From positions 30,330-94,329 of the forward strand of contig JBCBKL010000018.1 in the NCBI GenBank assembly GCA_038521825.1: DNA of 64,000 nucleotides, given 5' to 3'. Both the position numbers and the translations under genes were made by a program. The DNA is from JBCBKL01 sp038521825. GTDB lineage: Bacteria > Pseudomonadota > Alphaproteobacteria > Rhodobacterales > Rhodobacteraceae. Shown one piece after another: positions 24,193 to 35,026 of this stretch. The notes under the pieces were generated by a model. That model saw only the letters and a program-made list of their open reading frames with translations, was not told where the DNA came from and ran no database searches. How positions within the stretch are numbered: the stretch's first letter is position 1; every line of letters begins with the position of its first letter.

Positions 24193-25016
24193 TATTGGAT
24201 GAGACGCTTCACCGCCCCCCGTAACTTTTGGGCTGCCTCGATATGGGCCGCTGGCCCCATCATCTGCGCGGCAGCGGGTCTTTCCATATCCGCATAGATC
24301 ATGCCATCCGTCCCGGTATTTCGTGCCGACAGTGTGGGAATGACCTCGACATAATCGGTCACCAGACCACGGATTTCGTCAATCATGCCCTGGGTGACGA
24401 ACCAGGGATCGGCCCCAGCCGTATCGCGTCGTGCAGAAGGCGGGTGATCGGCGAACCAAAGCAGGATGGTCTTGCCGGGCATCTGCCCCAGCAAAAGCCG
24501 CATCCGGGCGATCCACGCTTCCCGAAGTTCTTCAATAATGGATTTGAAGCGATCGGGCGAAACGGCCTGCAGATGTTGCAGCAAATGCCGGGTAAAGTTG
24601 AATTGCGAAAAGTCTACCTCACGATAGATGGCCTTTAGCAACACAGACGGCTTTACGAACCGGTCATTGCGCCGGGGATGCACGGTATAGAAGCGGTTGC
24701 TCATATTGCGCGGGCTCGTGACCTGCAAAACCGTGACAGGTGCGTTGCTGGCTACGTTCCGCAGAAACGCGTCCTGCACATAAAGATCCAAACCCGCATT
24801 CAGTACGCCGAAATTAATGCATGTGGCTGCGACTTCGGCCCCGATCAGATCAGGAAATGGCTTCTCAATGAACTTGCCGTAGGTTTCGGTTCCGCCGAAA
24901 AAGGCGACGTAAGGCGCCTCAAGCGATTTTTGCGGCCCGCGAAACAAAACCTTGGACGTGCCGTACTGACAAGGCAAATAGTCAAGGCCACCGGCCCCCA
25001 ATGTATCGAAGCTCAT
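24192..25016 (-). CDS. DUF6473-family protein
   Basis: 274 residues resembling a family common in Rhodobacteraceae: it starts 'MSFDTLGAGGLDYLPCQYG', then 'LFRGPQKSLEAPYVAFFGGTETYGKFIEKPFPDLI' region near 25-60, a central helical part, and 'ILLWFADHPPSARRD' near 183-197. 'GGTETYGK' and the following order recall an SGNH-hydrolase-like fold, but no function is established. The ATG at 25016 is preceded by GGTGGG; a TTG four codons earlier is less likely. Cytoplasmic, with no signal peptide. Confidence 0.75.
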   Translation of the reverse strand: MSFDTLGAGGLDYLPCQYGTSKVLFRGPQKSLEAPYVAFFGGTETYGKFIEKPFPDLIGAEVAATCINFGVLNAGLDLYVQDAFLRNVASNAPVTVLQVTSPRNMSNRFYTVHPRRNDRFVKPSVLLKAIYREVDFSQFNFTRHLLQHLQAVSPDRFKSIIEELREAWIARMRLLLGQMPGKTILLWFADHPPSARRDTAGADPWFVTQGMIDEIRGLVTDYVEVIPTLSARNTGTDGMIYADMERPAAAQMMGPAAHIEAAQKLRGAVKRLIQ

Positions 25017-25160
25017 CACACCCACCAAATTTTCTCACCCGATGCCGAGACTGTCATGCCGGTGTTTAGAAAGGTTTAACGGCCGCTCAGCCGTCAAACT
25101 TGCTCTTGCGACGCTGCGAACCGACCACATATGGTGACCAAGAGATTCAAGGGGCAAATC

Positions 25161-26036
25161 ATGGAAATTCAAAAGATTGGCGTTGTCGGCGCAGGCCAGA
25201 TGGGCAACGGCATCGCCCATGTCATGGCGCTTGCGGGCTATGACGTCCTTTTGAACGATATCAACGACACCGCACTGTCCGAAGCCATCGCAACGATCGA
25301 CAAAAACCTCGAACGACAGGTCAGCAGGGAAAAAATTTCCAGCGACGAAAAAGCCGCAACGCTCGGTCGGATCGTAACGACGAAATCACTCACCGATCTG
25401 GGCGAAACGGATCTGGTGATCGAGGCCGCGACAGAACGCGAGACGATCAAGCAGGCGATCTTTGAAGACCTGCTACCGCATCTGAAGCCACACACAATCC
25501 TCACCTCCAACACCTCTTCGATCTCGATCACGCGACTTGCCAGCCGGACCGACCGACCGGAGAAATTCATGGGTTTCCACTTTATGAACCCGGTTCCGGT
25601 GATGCAGCTCGTCGAGCTAATCCGCGGCATCGCGACCGACGAAGAGACGTTTCAGGCGTGCCAGACCGTGGTCCACAAACTTGGGAAGACGTCCGCCAGC
25701 GCCGAAGATTTCCCAGCCTTCATCGTCAATCGCATCCTGATGCCTATGATCAACGAGGCGGTCTATACGCTTTACGAAGGGGTCGGAAACGTCCAGTCCA
25801 TCGACAGCTCAATGAAGCTGGGGGCGAACCATCCGATGGGGCCGCTCGAACTTGCCGACTTCATCGGTCTCGACACGTGTCTTGCGATCATGAACGTGCT
25901 GCATGACGGTCTGGCGGACACCAAGTACCGTCCCTGCCCGCTGCTCACCAAATATGTCGAGGCAGGCTGGCTGGGTCGCAAGACACAGCGCGGGTTCTAC
26001 GATTACCGGGGCGAAGCGCCGGTTCCGACGCGTTAA
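25161..26036 (+). CDS. hbd: 3-hydroxybutyryl-CoA dehydrogenase
   Basis: Oxidises (S)-3-hydroxybutyryl-CoA with NAD(P), in short-chain acyl-CoA and PHB-related metabolism. 291 residues. Rossmann motif 'GVVGAGQMGNGIAH' at 7-20, catalytic 'FHFMNPVPVMQLVELI' near 139-154 with the active-site His, and the C-terminal 'GANHPMGPLELADFIGLDT' near 225-243. The ATG at 25161 follows GGGG. It is transcribed alone, and its product fits the same acyl-CoA context as etfBA and mcd. Confidence 0.92.
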   Translation: MEIQKIGVVGAGQMGNGIAHVMALAGYDVLLNDINDTALSEAIATIDKNLERQVSREKISSDEKAATLGRIVTTKSLTDLGETDLVIEAATERETIKQAIFEDLLPHLKPHTILTSNTSSISITRLASRTDRPEKFMGFHFMNPVPVMQLVELIRGIATDEETFQACQTVVHKLGKTSASAEDFPAFIVNRILMPMINEAVYTLYEGVGNVQSIDSSMKLGANHPMGPLELADFIGLDTCLAIMNVLHDGLADTKYRPCPLLTKYVEAGWLGRKTQRGFYDYRGEAPVPTR

Positions 26037-26915
26037 CTAACCCTGCAAAGACAGGGTGTGATGACGCAGCCACGTCATGAAACCGCGCGGATCGTCCGCC
26101 CAGCCGTCAATCGTCTCTTGCGGGATCGGATCACCGACGATGGGGCCTTGCGGCTTGTTTAGCGACTTGACGATCTCGTGCAACAAAAGGCCCTGCCGCA
26201 CCAGCGGCGAGACCCTGTTCGCAATCTGGTACGCACGGGAGTTCTGGCCGATGAAGCGCATAGGCACGACCTGCGCGCCCGAGCGGCGGATCAGCTTGGC
26301 AGTGAAGACGTTCCATTCCCGCTCGATTGCGGGGCCAAACCATGTGTCGGACGACGCGACCACACCGGACGGGAACAGAGCCACGACGCCGCCGTTCTTG
26401 AGGTGGTCCATCGCCTTGGCCCGCATCTCGACGCCTTTGCGCTGCGCATCTTGATCGTGTGGAAACGGAACGGGGATCATGTAGCTGCCCGCCACATCAT
26501 CGATCACGGTCAAAAGCGACCGGGTCAGGATGCGGTAATCGCTGCGGACCCGCCCGATCAGATCGGCAAAGATCATACCGTCGACCATCCCATGGGGGTG
26601 GTTGGCGACCACGATGACGGGGCCTTTTTTCGGGATGCGGTCAAGCTGTTCCTGCGGCGTAACAAGATCGATGCCCATGACATCAAGGCAGGCACGCCAG
26701 AACGCCTGACCCTGCGGGGCGCCCTGCCGTTCAAACTTGCGGATTAGGCGCAGAATGGTGAGTTTGCCGGTGAAGGCTTCGATCACCCGAATGACGCTTG
26801 CCTTGACCGGATCGTCAAATGTCGATGCATAGCTCAGGCTGCGGCGATCATACTTGGCGAAGTTGACCTGCTGTGGCCGAGTTGCGGCGCGGATATCGTG
26901 CGTGCTTTCTACCAA
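26037..26915 (-). CDS. Lysophospholipid acyltransferase-family protein
   Basis: About 292 residues of the PlsC-like acyltransferase superfamily. The active-site block is 'VVVANHPHGMVDG', an H-x5-D spacing as in the AAK14816-like branch rather than the usual NHx4D, followed by 'LFPSGVVAS' resembling the FPEG block. It would acylate a lysolipid at the inner membrane. The open frame begins at 27014, inside ptsH; a TTG at 26915 with AAGGTG eight bases before it lies just past the ptsH stop and is preferred. It is the last gene of the chvI-to-ptsH run. Confidence 0.78.
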   Translation of the reverse strand: MVESTHDIRAATRPQQVNFAKYDRRSLSYASTFDDPVKASVIRVIEAFTGKLTILRLIRKFERQGAPQGQAFWRACLDVMGIDLVTPQEQLDRIPKKGPVIVVANHPHGMVDGMIFADLIGRVRSDYRILTRSLLTVIDDVAGSYMIPVPFPHDQDAQRKGVEMRAKAMDHLKNGGVVALFPSGVVASSDTWFGPAIEREWNVFTAKLIRRSGAQVVPMRFIGQNSRAYQIANRVSPLVRQGLLLHEIVKSLNKPQGPIVGDPIPQETIDGWADDPRGFMTWLRHHTLSLQG

Positions 26916-26949
26916 GTGGTCGTCACCTTTGTTACGCGCTGTAGGCTTC

Positions 26950-27219
26950 TCAGGCCTCTTCTCCGAACCTATCCGCCACAAGCGCTTTGACCGCGTCGGC
27001 CAGGGCACAAGCATCCGGTCCCGTCGTTTCGACCTCGATAAATGTTCCCTTGGACGCTGCCAACATCAAAAGTCCCATAATGCTGTCGCCTGATGCAGAC
27101 AAGCCATCCCGAGAGACTTCGCACGTAGCGTCAAATGCCTCCACAACTTCGACGAGCTTGGCCGAGGCGCGCGCGTGGAGGCCCTTTTCGTTCACGATCT
27201 GCAGTGAGATTTGCTTCAT
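26950..27219 (-). CDS. ptsH: HPr phosphocarrier (PTS-Ntr type)
   Basis: 89 residues. The active His15 lies in 'EKGLHARASAKLVE', and the regulatory serine block 'SGDSIMGLLMLAASKGT' (43-59) is the expected target of HprK. In alphaproteobacteria HPr carries phosphate in a regulatory PTS rather than for sugar uptake. It follows the EIIA gene by six bases. The acyltransferase gene comes next on the same strand. Confidence 0.95.
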   Translation of the reverse strand: MKQISLQIVNEKGLHARASAKLVEVVEAFDATCEVSRDGLSASGDSIMGLLMLAASKGTFIEVETTGPDACALADAVKALVADRFGEEA

Positions 27220-27225
27220 TCAGAC

Positions 27226-27618
27226 TTATTCAGCGGTGACATTCTGACTGTCGATGTACTTCTTCCCGGCGTCGAGCGCCGCTCTGACGGCATCTGGTAC
27301 ACTCATATGCCTGCTTTTGGCCAGTTTGAGAAGCATCGGGAGGTTGGCGCCGTACAAGATCCGCCGATTCTGGGGCTGACAGGCCAAAAGGCTCAGGTTC
27401 GACGGCGACCCGCCAAAGAGATCGGTGACCACCACCACACCATCACCCCGATCAACCTCGTCGGCGGCCTGGCAGATTTCCTTCTGCTTCAATTCGCGGT
27501 CATGATCAGGTTCGATCGCAATGGCCCGCAGGCCGGGCTGCTTGCCCACCACATGTTCCATCGCGGCGAGGTATTCGCGGGCCAGGCCACCATGGGCCAC
27601 GATCACGATGCCGATCAA
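27226..27618 (-). CDS. PTS EIIA component, mannose type
   Basis: 130 residues. The phosphorylated His9 lies in 'IVIVAHGGLA'; 'VVVVTDLFGGSPSNLSL' near 61-77 is the family signature. No EIIB or EIIC gene is near, so it is the stand-alone regulatory EIIA (often called PtsM/ManX) typical of this alphaproteobacterial cluster. Its start overlaps the rapZ stop by four bases. Confidence 0.93.
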   Translation of the reverse strand: MIGIVIVAHGGLAREYLAAMEHVVGKQPGLRAIAIEPDHDRELKQKEICQAADEVDRGDGVVVVTDLFGGSPSNLSLLACQPQNRRILYGANLPMLLKLAKSRHMSVPDAVRAALDAGKKYIDSQNVTAE

Positions 27619-28508
27619 TCGGATACCTCTTTACGGTTCTTGCGGTCCAGTTCCCGGTGTCTAATTGACACCCGCCAGCCATCCTTCGCAAGGGCAGCAG
27701 CCAGATTTTCTGCAATTGCAACAGAGCGATGTTGCCCCCCCGTACAACCGAACGCGACTGACAGATGCGACTTTCCCTCATCGCGATAGGCCGGCAACAA
27801 CCAGTGCACGATATCATGCACTTTTTCCTCGAATTCGGAAAAACGGGCGTCGTTCCGGATGTGATCCTGTACCGCCTGGTCTTGACCGGTGAGGGTGCGC
27901 AATTCCGGTACCCAATAGGGATTCGAAAGAAAGCGGCAGTCGAAAACCATGTCGACAGATCGCGGCAAACCCCGTTTGTAGGAAAAGCTTTGCACCGCGA
28001 CCGAAAGCAGATTCTGCCCCTGTGGCGCAAACCAGTGTTCGACTTCGGCCCGAAGCTGATGAACATTGAGGTTGCTGGTATCGATCAATACATCCGCCCG
28101 TTCCCGCAACGGGGCCAGCAGCGCCAGTTCCCGCTGGATACCGGCCTCGACCCTGTCCTCCTTGGCCATCGGGTGGCGGCGGCGTGTCTCAGAAAAGCGG
28201 CGCAGCAGGATGTCCGTTGAACAGTCAAGATACAGCAGTTCCGGAACAAGGTCCGGCATCTCAGCCATCTGCCCCAACAGATCTGTCAGGTCCGTGTTTG
28301 AGAAGTGCCGATTACGCGGATCGATGCCAAGCGCCAGCGACCGATCCGTCGCCGGATCAGCCAAAAGCGGTTCGATCAAACGCAAAGGCATATTGTCGAT
28401 CACCTCGTATCCCAGGTCTTCCAGAACGCGAATTGCGCTTGTCCGACCTGCCCCGGCGGGGCCCGTCACCAGCACGATCCGGCGTGTTTGAGGCGAGTTT
28501 TCGGTCAT
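27615..28508 (-). CDS. rapZ: RNase adapter / nucleotide-binding protein RapZ
   Basis: 297 residues. An N-terminal P-loop ('GPAGAGRTSAI', slightly unusual with Arg in place of Lys) and the C-terminal 'FGCTGGQHRSVAIAENLA' with its 'HRELDR' end are family hallmarks. RapZ in enterobacteria guides RNase E to a small RNA; the alphaproteobacterial role is less clear but it is always beside hprK and the PTS genes. The start at 28508 overlaps the hprK stop; longer frames are rejected. Confidence 0.92.
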   Translation of the reverse strand: MTENSPQTRRIVLVTGPAGAGRTSAIRVLEDLGYEVIDNMPLRLIEPLLADPATDRSLALGIDPRNRHFSNTDLTDLLGQMAEMPDLVPELLYLDCSTDILLRRFSETRRRHPMAKEDRVEAGIQRELALLAPLRERADVLIDTSNLNVHQLRAEVEHWFAPQGQNLLSVAVQSFSYKRGLPRSVDMVFDCRFLSNPYWVPELRTLTGQDQAVQDHIRNDARFSEFEEKVHDIVHWLLPAYRDEGKSHLSVAFGCTGGQHRSVAIAENLAAALAKDGWRVSIRHRELDRKNRKEVSD

Positions 28509-28942
28509 TTTGGCGCCACTCTTCCGGCCTTGAGATATTGCACGATCGCCGCGGGCCAAGCCGGGTTTTCCACTTTGTGAAGGCAGGGGAGCGCGATGGC
28601 TTCGAAGCTCTGATATCGCGCGGGCGGCAGGCGTTCGCTTTCGACCTTGTCCAGGTCGACCGCGAGCGCAAGCGATGTTGGCCCTTTTGGCGCGGCGTGC
28701 ACAAGCCCGATCCCGCGTGCTTCGATCATCCCTGCGATGATGGGTGGCGCAGACGCGATCAGACGATCATCTTGGGCCTGGATGACGGTGCGGTCGTCCG
28801 AGACCAGTCGCGCACCAAGCGCCATCAATTGCAGAGCGAGACTTGATTTACCGCTGCCCGATGCTCCGGTTATCAACACGCCCTTTTCTCCGACCGCGAC
28901 GCAGGATGCGTGCAGTATCTTGGGATCCGAACTCTTCGACAT
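28505..28942 (-). CDS. hprK: HPr kinase/phosphorylase, short form
   Basis: 145 residues, matching only the C-terminal catalytic half of the enzyme from Gram-positives, the usual form in alphaproteobacteria. Walker A 'GASGSGKSS' at 26-34, the acidic 'SDDRTV' near 48-53 and the K/P-loop signature 'IIAGMIEARGIGLV' near 68-81 are present. It phosphorylates and dephosphorylates a serine in HPr. It lies directly after chvG, two bases apart, and overlaps rapZ. Confidence 0.93.
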   Translation of the reverse strand: MSKSSDPKILHASCVAVGEKGVLITGASGSGKSSLALQLMALGARLVSDDRTVIQAQDDRLIASAPPIIAGMIEARGIGLVHAAPKGPTSLALAVDLDKVESERLPPARYQSFEAIALPCLHKVENPAWPAAIVQYLKAGRVAPK

Positions 28943-28944
28943 TC

Positions 28945-30645
28945 CTAGACGGGCAGACCCACAACAAATCGGGCGCCCAGGGGCTCGGAGGTGATGTCTA
29001 CATCGGTGGGTCTGATGTTTTCCGCCCAGATCACGCCGCCATGCGCTTCAACGATCTGCTTCGAGATCGCGAGTCCAAGTCCGGAATTGTTCCCGAAATG
29101 CTCGGTTGGGCGCTCACTGTAAAAGCGTTTGAAGATCTTGGTGAGCGCGCCGTCCGGAATGCCGGGACCCGTATCTTCGATAACGACCAGAACCCGATTT
29201 GCGCGCTTGCGGACCCAAACCCGGATCGCGTCACCGTCTTCGCAGAACGAAACAGCATTCGTGATCAGGTTAACGAAAACCTGGGCAAGCCGCGGTTCCA
29301 GGCCCTGAACCACGATGGGTTCATCCGGCATGTCGGTGATAAATTCGATGCCTTTGCTCTGCGCCTCATCGCCAAGATACTGCGTGAGATTGTCGATGAG
29401 CTTAAGCAGGTTAAAGGGCTCTTCTTCTTCCTTAACCAGTTCGGAGTCGAGCCGCGACGCGTTCGAAATGTCGCTGACAAGCCGGTCCAACCTGCGAACA
29501 TCATGCTCAATGACGTCCAAAAGACGTTCGCGCTGCTCGTTCTTCTGGACCATCCGCAGCGTGCCCACGGCCGATCGAAGTGACGCCAGCGGGTTCTTGA
29601 TTTCGTGCGCGACATCAGCGGCGAACTGTTCGTTGCCTTCGATCCGATTGTACAAGGCAGATATCATGCCCCGTAACGCGCCAGACAAACGACCGATTTC
29701 GTCCGGCCGCGCGGTCAGATCGGGGATACGGATGCGACCCGGATTGACGTTCTTCTTGTTTTTGTCGCGCCCCAACTCTGCAGCTTCGGCCAGATCAGCC
29801 AGCGGGTTGGCGATGGTCGAGGCCAACACAAGGCTGAGACCGATGGACACGAGCGTCGCGATGACGAACATCTGCAACACGCGTTCCCGTTCACTGCGCA
29901 CAAGCGTATCGATTTCACCCTCGGCGCTGGTGATGCCGACCACGCCGATTGTACGGGTACCCTGTTTGATCGGGGTAACGACCTGAAACGAGTTGCCGCC
30001 TGCCGAGTCCACGCTGTCACGCACCTGCGTGCCACCCGCCAGTGAGACCGGCACAAGCGCTCGCAATTGTTCATCGATCGGCACGACGTCCGGATCGCCG
30101 CGTTGTGAAAATGGATGCGAGATACTATCCCAAAGCCAGCTCAGACCGTCGGTGAGGATTGTCTGACGGTCGTCCAGCAGGAGCTGACGTTCAGAGGCAT
30201 CGAGGCTGCCCTCGCTCCGCGCGACAAGGTTCTGATTGATATCGAACACGAAAACCTCGATCCCGCTGCGCAGATCGAGTTCATCAAGGGTTTCGATGAC
30301 GTCGACACCGTCGCCGGTCACAAGGTTGACAGGCATACCCACGGGCACCTGAGCCTCGATAACGTCAGCGACCAGTTCGGCCTCGCTGACCAGCGACGAA
30401 ATCCGCTGGATCGCGAGGCTGTCGCGCGTCGAGTTGAGATAGAGAATACCGGCAACCAGAACGTTCAACGCGATCAGGTTGAACGTAATGATTTTTCGGG
30501 TGAGTGGTGACGCACGCAGGGAAAACAGGCCGCGGCGGGCGCGGCTTGCGCGCATTTCACCGGCGGCTGCACTTTCCGGTGCAACCCAGTCCTCACCTAG
30601 GACGACATCGACTTCACGCGATGCTGTGGCGGACAGGTCCCTCAA
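28945..30645 (-). CDS. chvG: Sensor histidine kinase ChvG
   Basis: 566 residues. Membrane helices at about 51-70 and 258-278 frame a periplasmic sensor region; a HAMP-like linker follows, then the HisKA block with His347 in 'FAADVAHEIKNPLASLR' and the ATPase boxes 'NLITNAVSF', 'IEDTGPGIP' and 'GLGLAISKQIVEAHGG'. It phosphorylates ChvI; in relatives the pair responds to acid or envelope stress. The TTG at 30645 has a strong GGAAGGGGTGG site, so it is kept as the start; ATG at codon 31 is an alternative. Confidence 0.93.
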   Translation of the reverse strand: MRDLSATASREVDVVLGEDWVAPESAAAGEMRASRARRGLFSLRASPLTRKIITFNLIALNVLVAGILYLNSTRDSLAIQRISSLVSEAELVADVIEAQVPVGMPVNLVTGDGVDVIETLDELDLRSGIEVFVFDINQNLVARSEGSLDASERQLLLDDRQTILTDGLSWLWDSISHPFSQRGDPDVVPIDEQLRALVPVSLAGGTQVRDSVDSAGGNSFQVVTPIKQGTRTIGVVGITSAEGEIDTLVRSERERVLQMFVIATLVSIGLSLVLASTIANPLADLAEAAELGRDKNKKNVNPGRIRIPDLTARPDEIGRLSGALRGMISALYNRIEGNEQFAADVAHEIKNPLASLRSAVGTLRMVQKNEQRERLLDVIEHDVRRLDRLVSDISNASRLDSELVKEEEEPFNLLKLIDNLTQYLGDEAQSKGIEFITDMPDEPIVVQGLEPRLAQVFVNLITNAVSFCEDGDAIRVWVRKRANRVLVVIEDTGPGIPDGALTKIFKRFYSERPTEHFGNNSGLGLAISKQIVEAHGGVIWAENIRPTDVDITSEPLGARFVVGLPV

Positions 30646-30678
30646 CTACCACCCCTTCCGAGCGACGGCTTGCGCGCC

Positions 30679-31380
30679 TTACTCCTCGTTATAGCGATAG
30701 CCGATGCCATAAAGGGTTTCAATTGCGGAGAAACTTTCGTCCGCGCTGCGCATCTTCTTACGAAGGCGCTTGATATGGCTGTCGATGGTTCGGTCGTCGA
30801 CATAGACCTGATCGTCATAGGCGACGTCCATCAGCTGGTCGCGGCTTTTGACGAATCCCGGGCGTTGTGCAAGCGCTTGCAGCAACAGGAATTCCGTAAC
30901 CGTCAGCGACACGTCGCGACCTTTCCAAGTCACCGCATGACGCAATGGATCCATACGCAGATGTCCACGCTCCATCACCTTGGTTTCTTCGGTGTCGCCG
31001 GTCACTTCGCCCGCAACCGCATCCTGACGACGCAGCAGCGCGCGGATCCGCTCGACCAGCAGGCGCTGCGAAAATGGTTTCTTGACGTAGTCGTCGGCAC
31101 CCATGCGCAGGCCGAGTACTTCGTCGATCTCGTCATCTTTCGATGTCAGGAAGATCACCGGCATCGTTGACTTCTGACGCAGACGCTGCAGTAGATCCAT
31201 GCCATCCATCCGCGGCATCTTGATATCCAAGACCGCCATATCGGGCATTTTTTTGTTGAACGCATCGAGAGCCGCCTGGCCGTCGTTGTAAGTCTCGACC
31301 TCGAAGCCTTCTGCTTCCAGCGTCATCGAGACGGAGGTGAGGATGTTCCGATCATCATCAACCAGTGCAATCTTAGACAT
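30679..31380 (-). CDS. chvI: OmpR-family response regulator ChvI
   Basis: 233 residues. Receiver domain with 'LVDDDRN' acidic pair, phosphoacceptor Asp52 in 'VLDIKMPRMDG', 'TSKDDE' Thr/Ser and the conserved Lys in 'YVKKPF'; then an OmpR-type winged helix ending 'DSHIKRLRKKM---IETLYGIGYRY'. Partner of ChvG, with the kinase gene 33 bases downstream. Start at 31380. Its upstream region, shared with pckA, holds phased ATTG repeats that could be its own site. Confidence 0.95.
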   Translation of the reverse strand: MSKIALVDDDRNILTSVSMTLEAEGFEVETYNDGQAALDAFNKKMPDMAVLDIKMPRMDGMDLLQRLRQKSTMPVIFLTSKDDEIDEVLGLRMGADDYVKKPFSQRLLVERIRALLRRQDAVAGEVTGDTEETKVMERGHLRMDPLRHAVTWKGRDVSLTVTEFLLLQALAQRPGFVKSRDQLMDVAYDDQVYVDDRTIDSHIKRLRKKMRSADESFSAIETLYGIGYRYNEE

Positions 31381-31715
31381 CGCGAGTTTCCTTGTCCTGC
31401 TCGACCTGAGGCCGTTTTGTCCCATAGTTCCGATCTGGCAGTCCGAATCAACCGCCAAGGCGGAATCAGCCATCGCAATTGGGCACAATTGGGGCCTAAT
31501 TGAGTTACGATTGGATAAATTGTTGCTTTTTTGAGACCAGTTGCCGGCCTCAAATGACGCCTCGCGGTCAATCGAGAGGTTGATGGCGCTAACTGCGTCA
31601 AACCCTCCTGTTCATGCTGTAAACCACCATGATAAGACCTCCGAGCAGGTTGTATTTCAGTACCTTGGTGCCTGCCCAAGGAGCCTCCGCGCGCAGCGGA
31701 CACAGGAGAAAAACC
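31381..31715. promoter_or_regulatory. Divergent chvI/pckA intergenic region
   Basis: This 335-base gap must hold both the chvI and pckA promoters. It contains the phased ATTG array at 31476-31523 and no coding region that I can support. The last 20 bases hold the pckA ribosome site (CAGGAG). Confidence 0.55.
31476..31523. repeat. Phased ATTG direct-repeat array between chvI and pckA
   Basis: ATTG occurs at 31478, 31488, 31499, 31510 and 31519, a spacing of 10, 11, 11 and 9 bases, about one helical turn. The first two are part of an exact CAATTGGG repeat. Direct repeats in helical phase are typical of OmpR-type regulator sites; binding by ChvI is inference. Confidence 0.5.
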
Positions 31716-33310
<1,595 letters not shown>

Positions 33311-33314
<4 letters not shown>

Positions 33315-34054
33315 GCGGCGCGGCGCGGCGCGGTTTTCGGCGCCGCTGCTGGTTCAATATCGTCTAGCGGCGTGTCGAGCAGATAGGGCAGATCATCCCG
33401 GTGAACATAACCCAGGTAACCCTCGACACATTTGTTGCGTCCCTGCAGGGCCCATTGCAATGCACCCGGCTCTGCGTGGATCCAGCCCGCCCGTGCAGCC
33501 CAGCCTTTGAAAACAACCGACTTCGCCAAGAAGGCCACGACATGATCAGGATCCCAATGCTGGATCGCCTCCCAGAACCCGTAACGGCTTAGAAAGCAGG
33601 ACAGACCGCTGCCCCGATACCGTTCGTTCGAAGGATCAATCCAGAACTCGCCGTAATAGGCGATCGTCCCTTTCATGCGGGTCGCCCCGGGACCGACGCG
33701 ATATCGCGACCTACTGAGATTGAGATCGACGCCAGCAGGCGGGAATTCCCGAAAGTGGTCGGTGAAATATTCGGCAACCGTCTGCTGACCCGTATCGAGC
33801 AGCCGCAACGCCTGCGTATGCATGATGTCGCCGTCCGCGTTCCGACCGATCACCCAGAATGCGTTGCCGCGACCCAGATCGTGCAGATCCGGATCAAATG
33901 GGGCACCGATGCCCTGCTTGGGGCGAGATTTCCTTACGAGGGACCGATAAATGCCAAAATCATATCCGACTGTGAGAGAGACACCTTCCTCGGCAAGGAT
34001 GTGTGCGGTCTTTGCGATAAAGCGTTCACCATACCGAACGTTTTGAAAAGTCAT
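33311..34054 (-). CDS. Conserved protein of unknown function, possibly acyltransferase-like
   Basis: 247 residues, no signal peptide or membrane span. The middle part, 'AFWVIGRNADGDIMHTQALRLLD' (about 65-87) followed by 'YGEFWIDPSNERYRGSGLSCFLSRYGFWEAI', faintly recalls the GNAT-like fold of N-acyl amino acid or homoserine-lactone-type synthases, but I cannot claim a match. The C-terminus is Ala/Pro-rich. The ATG at 34054 is chosen because it has AAGGGCGAG before it and clears the regulator gene; the longer frame overlaps that gene. It lies downstream of the HTH regulator and may be its target. Confidence 0.7.
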
Positions 34055-34127
34055 GTGTAACTCGCCCTTCGACATCGTCTCAGGGATGAGTGTAGTAAAT
34101 AATTCCGCTAATACCCAGTTTTGATTG

Positions 34128-34997
34128 TTATAAAGCGAACTCCACAGCTGCGTCGGCTGGCATCTGCTCAAGCATAGATTGATCCAAACCCTGAATTTTA
34201 ACGCTATCAGCCCTGTCTACAAAGACGAGCATGGCAAAACTCCCATCCGGCATTCGGGCGCCCATCAAGAGCCTCTGATAGGCAAGAGGCACAGGTTCAC
34301 CGACCGAATCACGCGGAACGCGGGTCGCAACCTGGTCAAGTCTCATGGAATGCGATGCCTTAACCTCGAGGAAAGGGACACGCATGATGTCTGCGAATTC
34401 CGCTCCCCCAGGGAACTGGTCGAGCGCACGTCCAATGCTGCTGCGAGCATTCGCCCAACCCCACCAGGCCGAATAGAAAGAGCGTTCGCCGACCTCGACG
34501 CAGATCCAGCCCGCTTCGGTCTCGCGATAGACGAGCGCATAGGGGCGGACCTTGGCAAGATGCTCGCTTTCGAGGTGGCCGCAACTGTCGGCCCATCCCT
34601 GAATGGCAGCGCGCAGAAGGTCGGATTCGCCGTTCCAGATTTCGCTGATCGGTTGCTGCTGCTGGTAATAGCTCCAGCCGTCGTCGTTTTCGTAGGCCAG
34701 CCGCATCATGCCATCGATGTGACCAAGTTGGCCCTGCAGCCATAACTGGCCGCGGGAAATGAGCGACAATGCCGATGGCAACGCCATCTCGCCCTCAGGC
34801 GTCAACCGATAGCGGCGATCCTCAACAATAAAGAGAGAAACACCCATCACAGCTTCCAAGGTTTCAATATGACGGCGAACGGTCTGCCGGGTGCTGCCAA
34901 GTTGATCGACAGCATGCGACAGGTTCAGTGTGCGCGCGAGCGTCACAAAGGAGCGCGCCATCTCGAAGAGAAGTGGGTGGTGTAGGGGTGCGTTCAT
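34128..34997 (-). CDS. LysR-type HTH regulator with atypical C-terminal domain
   Basis: 289 residues. The first 65 match the LysR winged helix ('ARSFVTLARTLNLSHAVDQLGSTRQTVRRHIETLEAVMG', about 14-52, then 'RRYRLTPEGE'). The remaining ~220 residues do not show the periplasmic-binding-like effector domain of LysR; instead they are Trp-rich ('GWSYYQQQ', 'SAWWGWANARSS') and of unknown fold. It is followed on the same strand by the unknown protein at 33311. A nested inverted repeat lies 30-69 bases upstream, so self-regulation is likely. Confidence 0.78.
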   Translation of the reverse strand: MNAPLHHPLLFEMARSFVTLARTLNLSHAVDQLGSTRQTVRRHIETLEAVMGVSLFIVEDRRYRLTPEGEMALPSALSLISRGQLWLQGQLGHIDGMMRLAYENDDGWSYYQQQQPISEIWNGESDLLRAAIQGWADSCGHLESEHLAKVRPYALVYRETEAGWICVEVGERSFYSAWWGWANARSSIGRALDQFPGGAEFADIMRVPFLEVKASHSMRLDQVATRVPRDSVGEPVPLAYQRLLMGARMPDGSFAMLVFVDRADSVKIQGLDQSMLEQMPADAAVEFAL

Positions 34998-35026
34998 ATC
35001 AATCTGCTCTCAGGCGACTACCCTAC

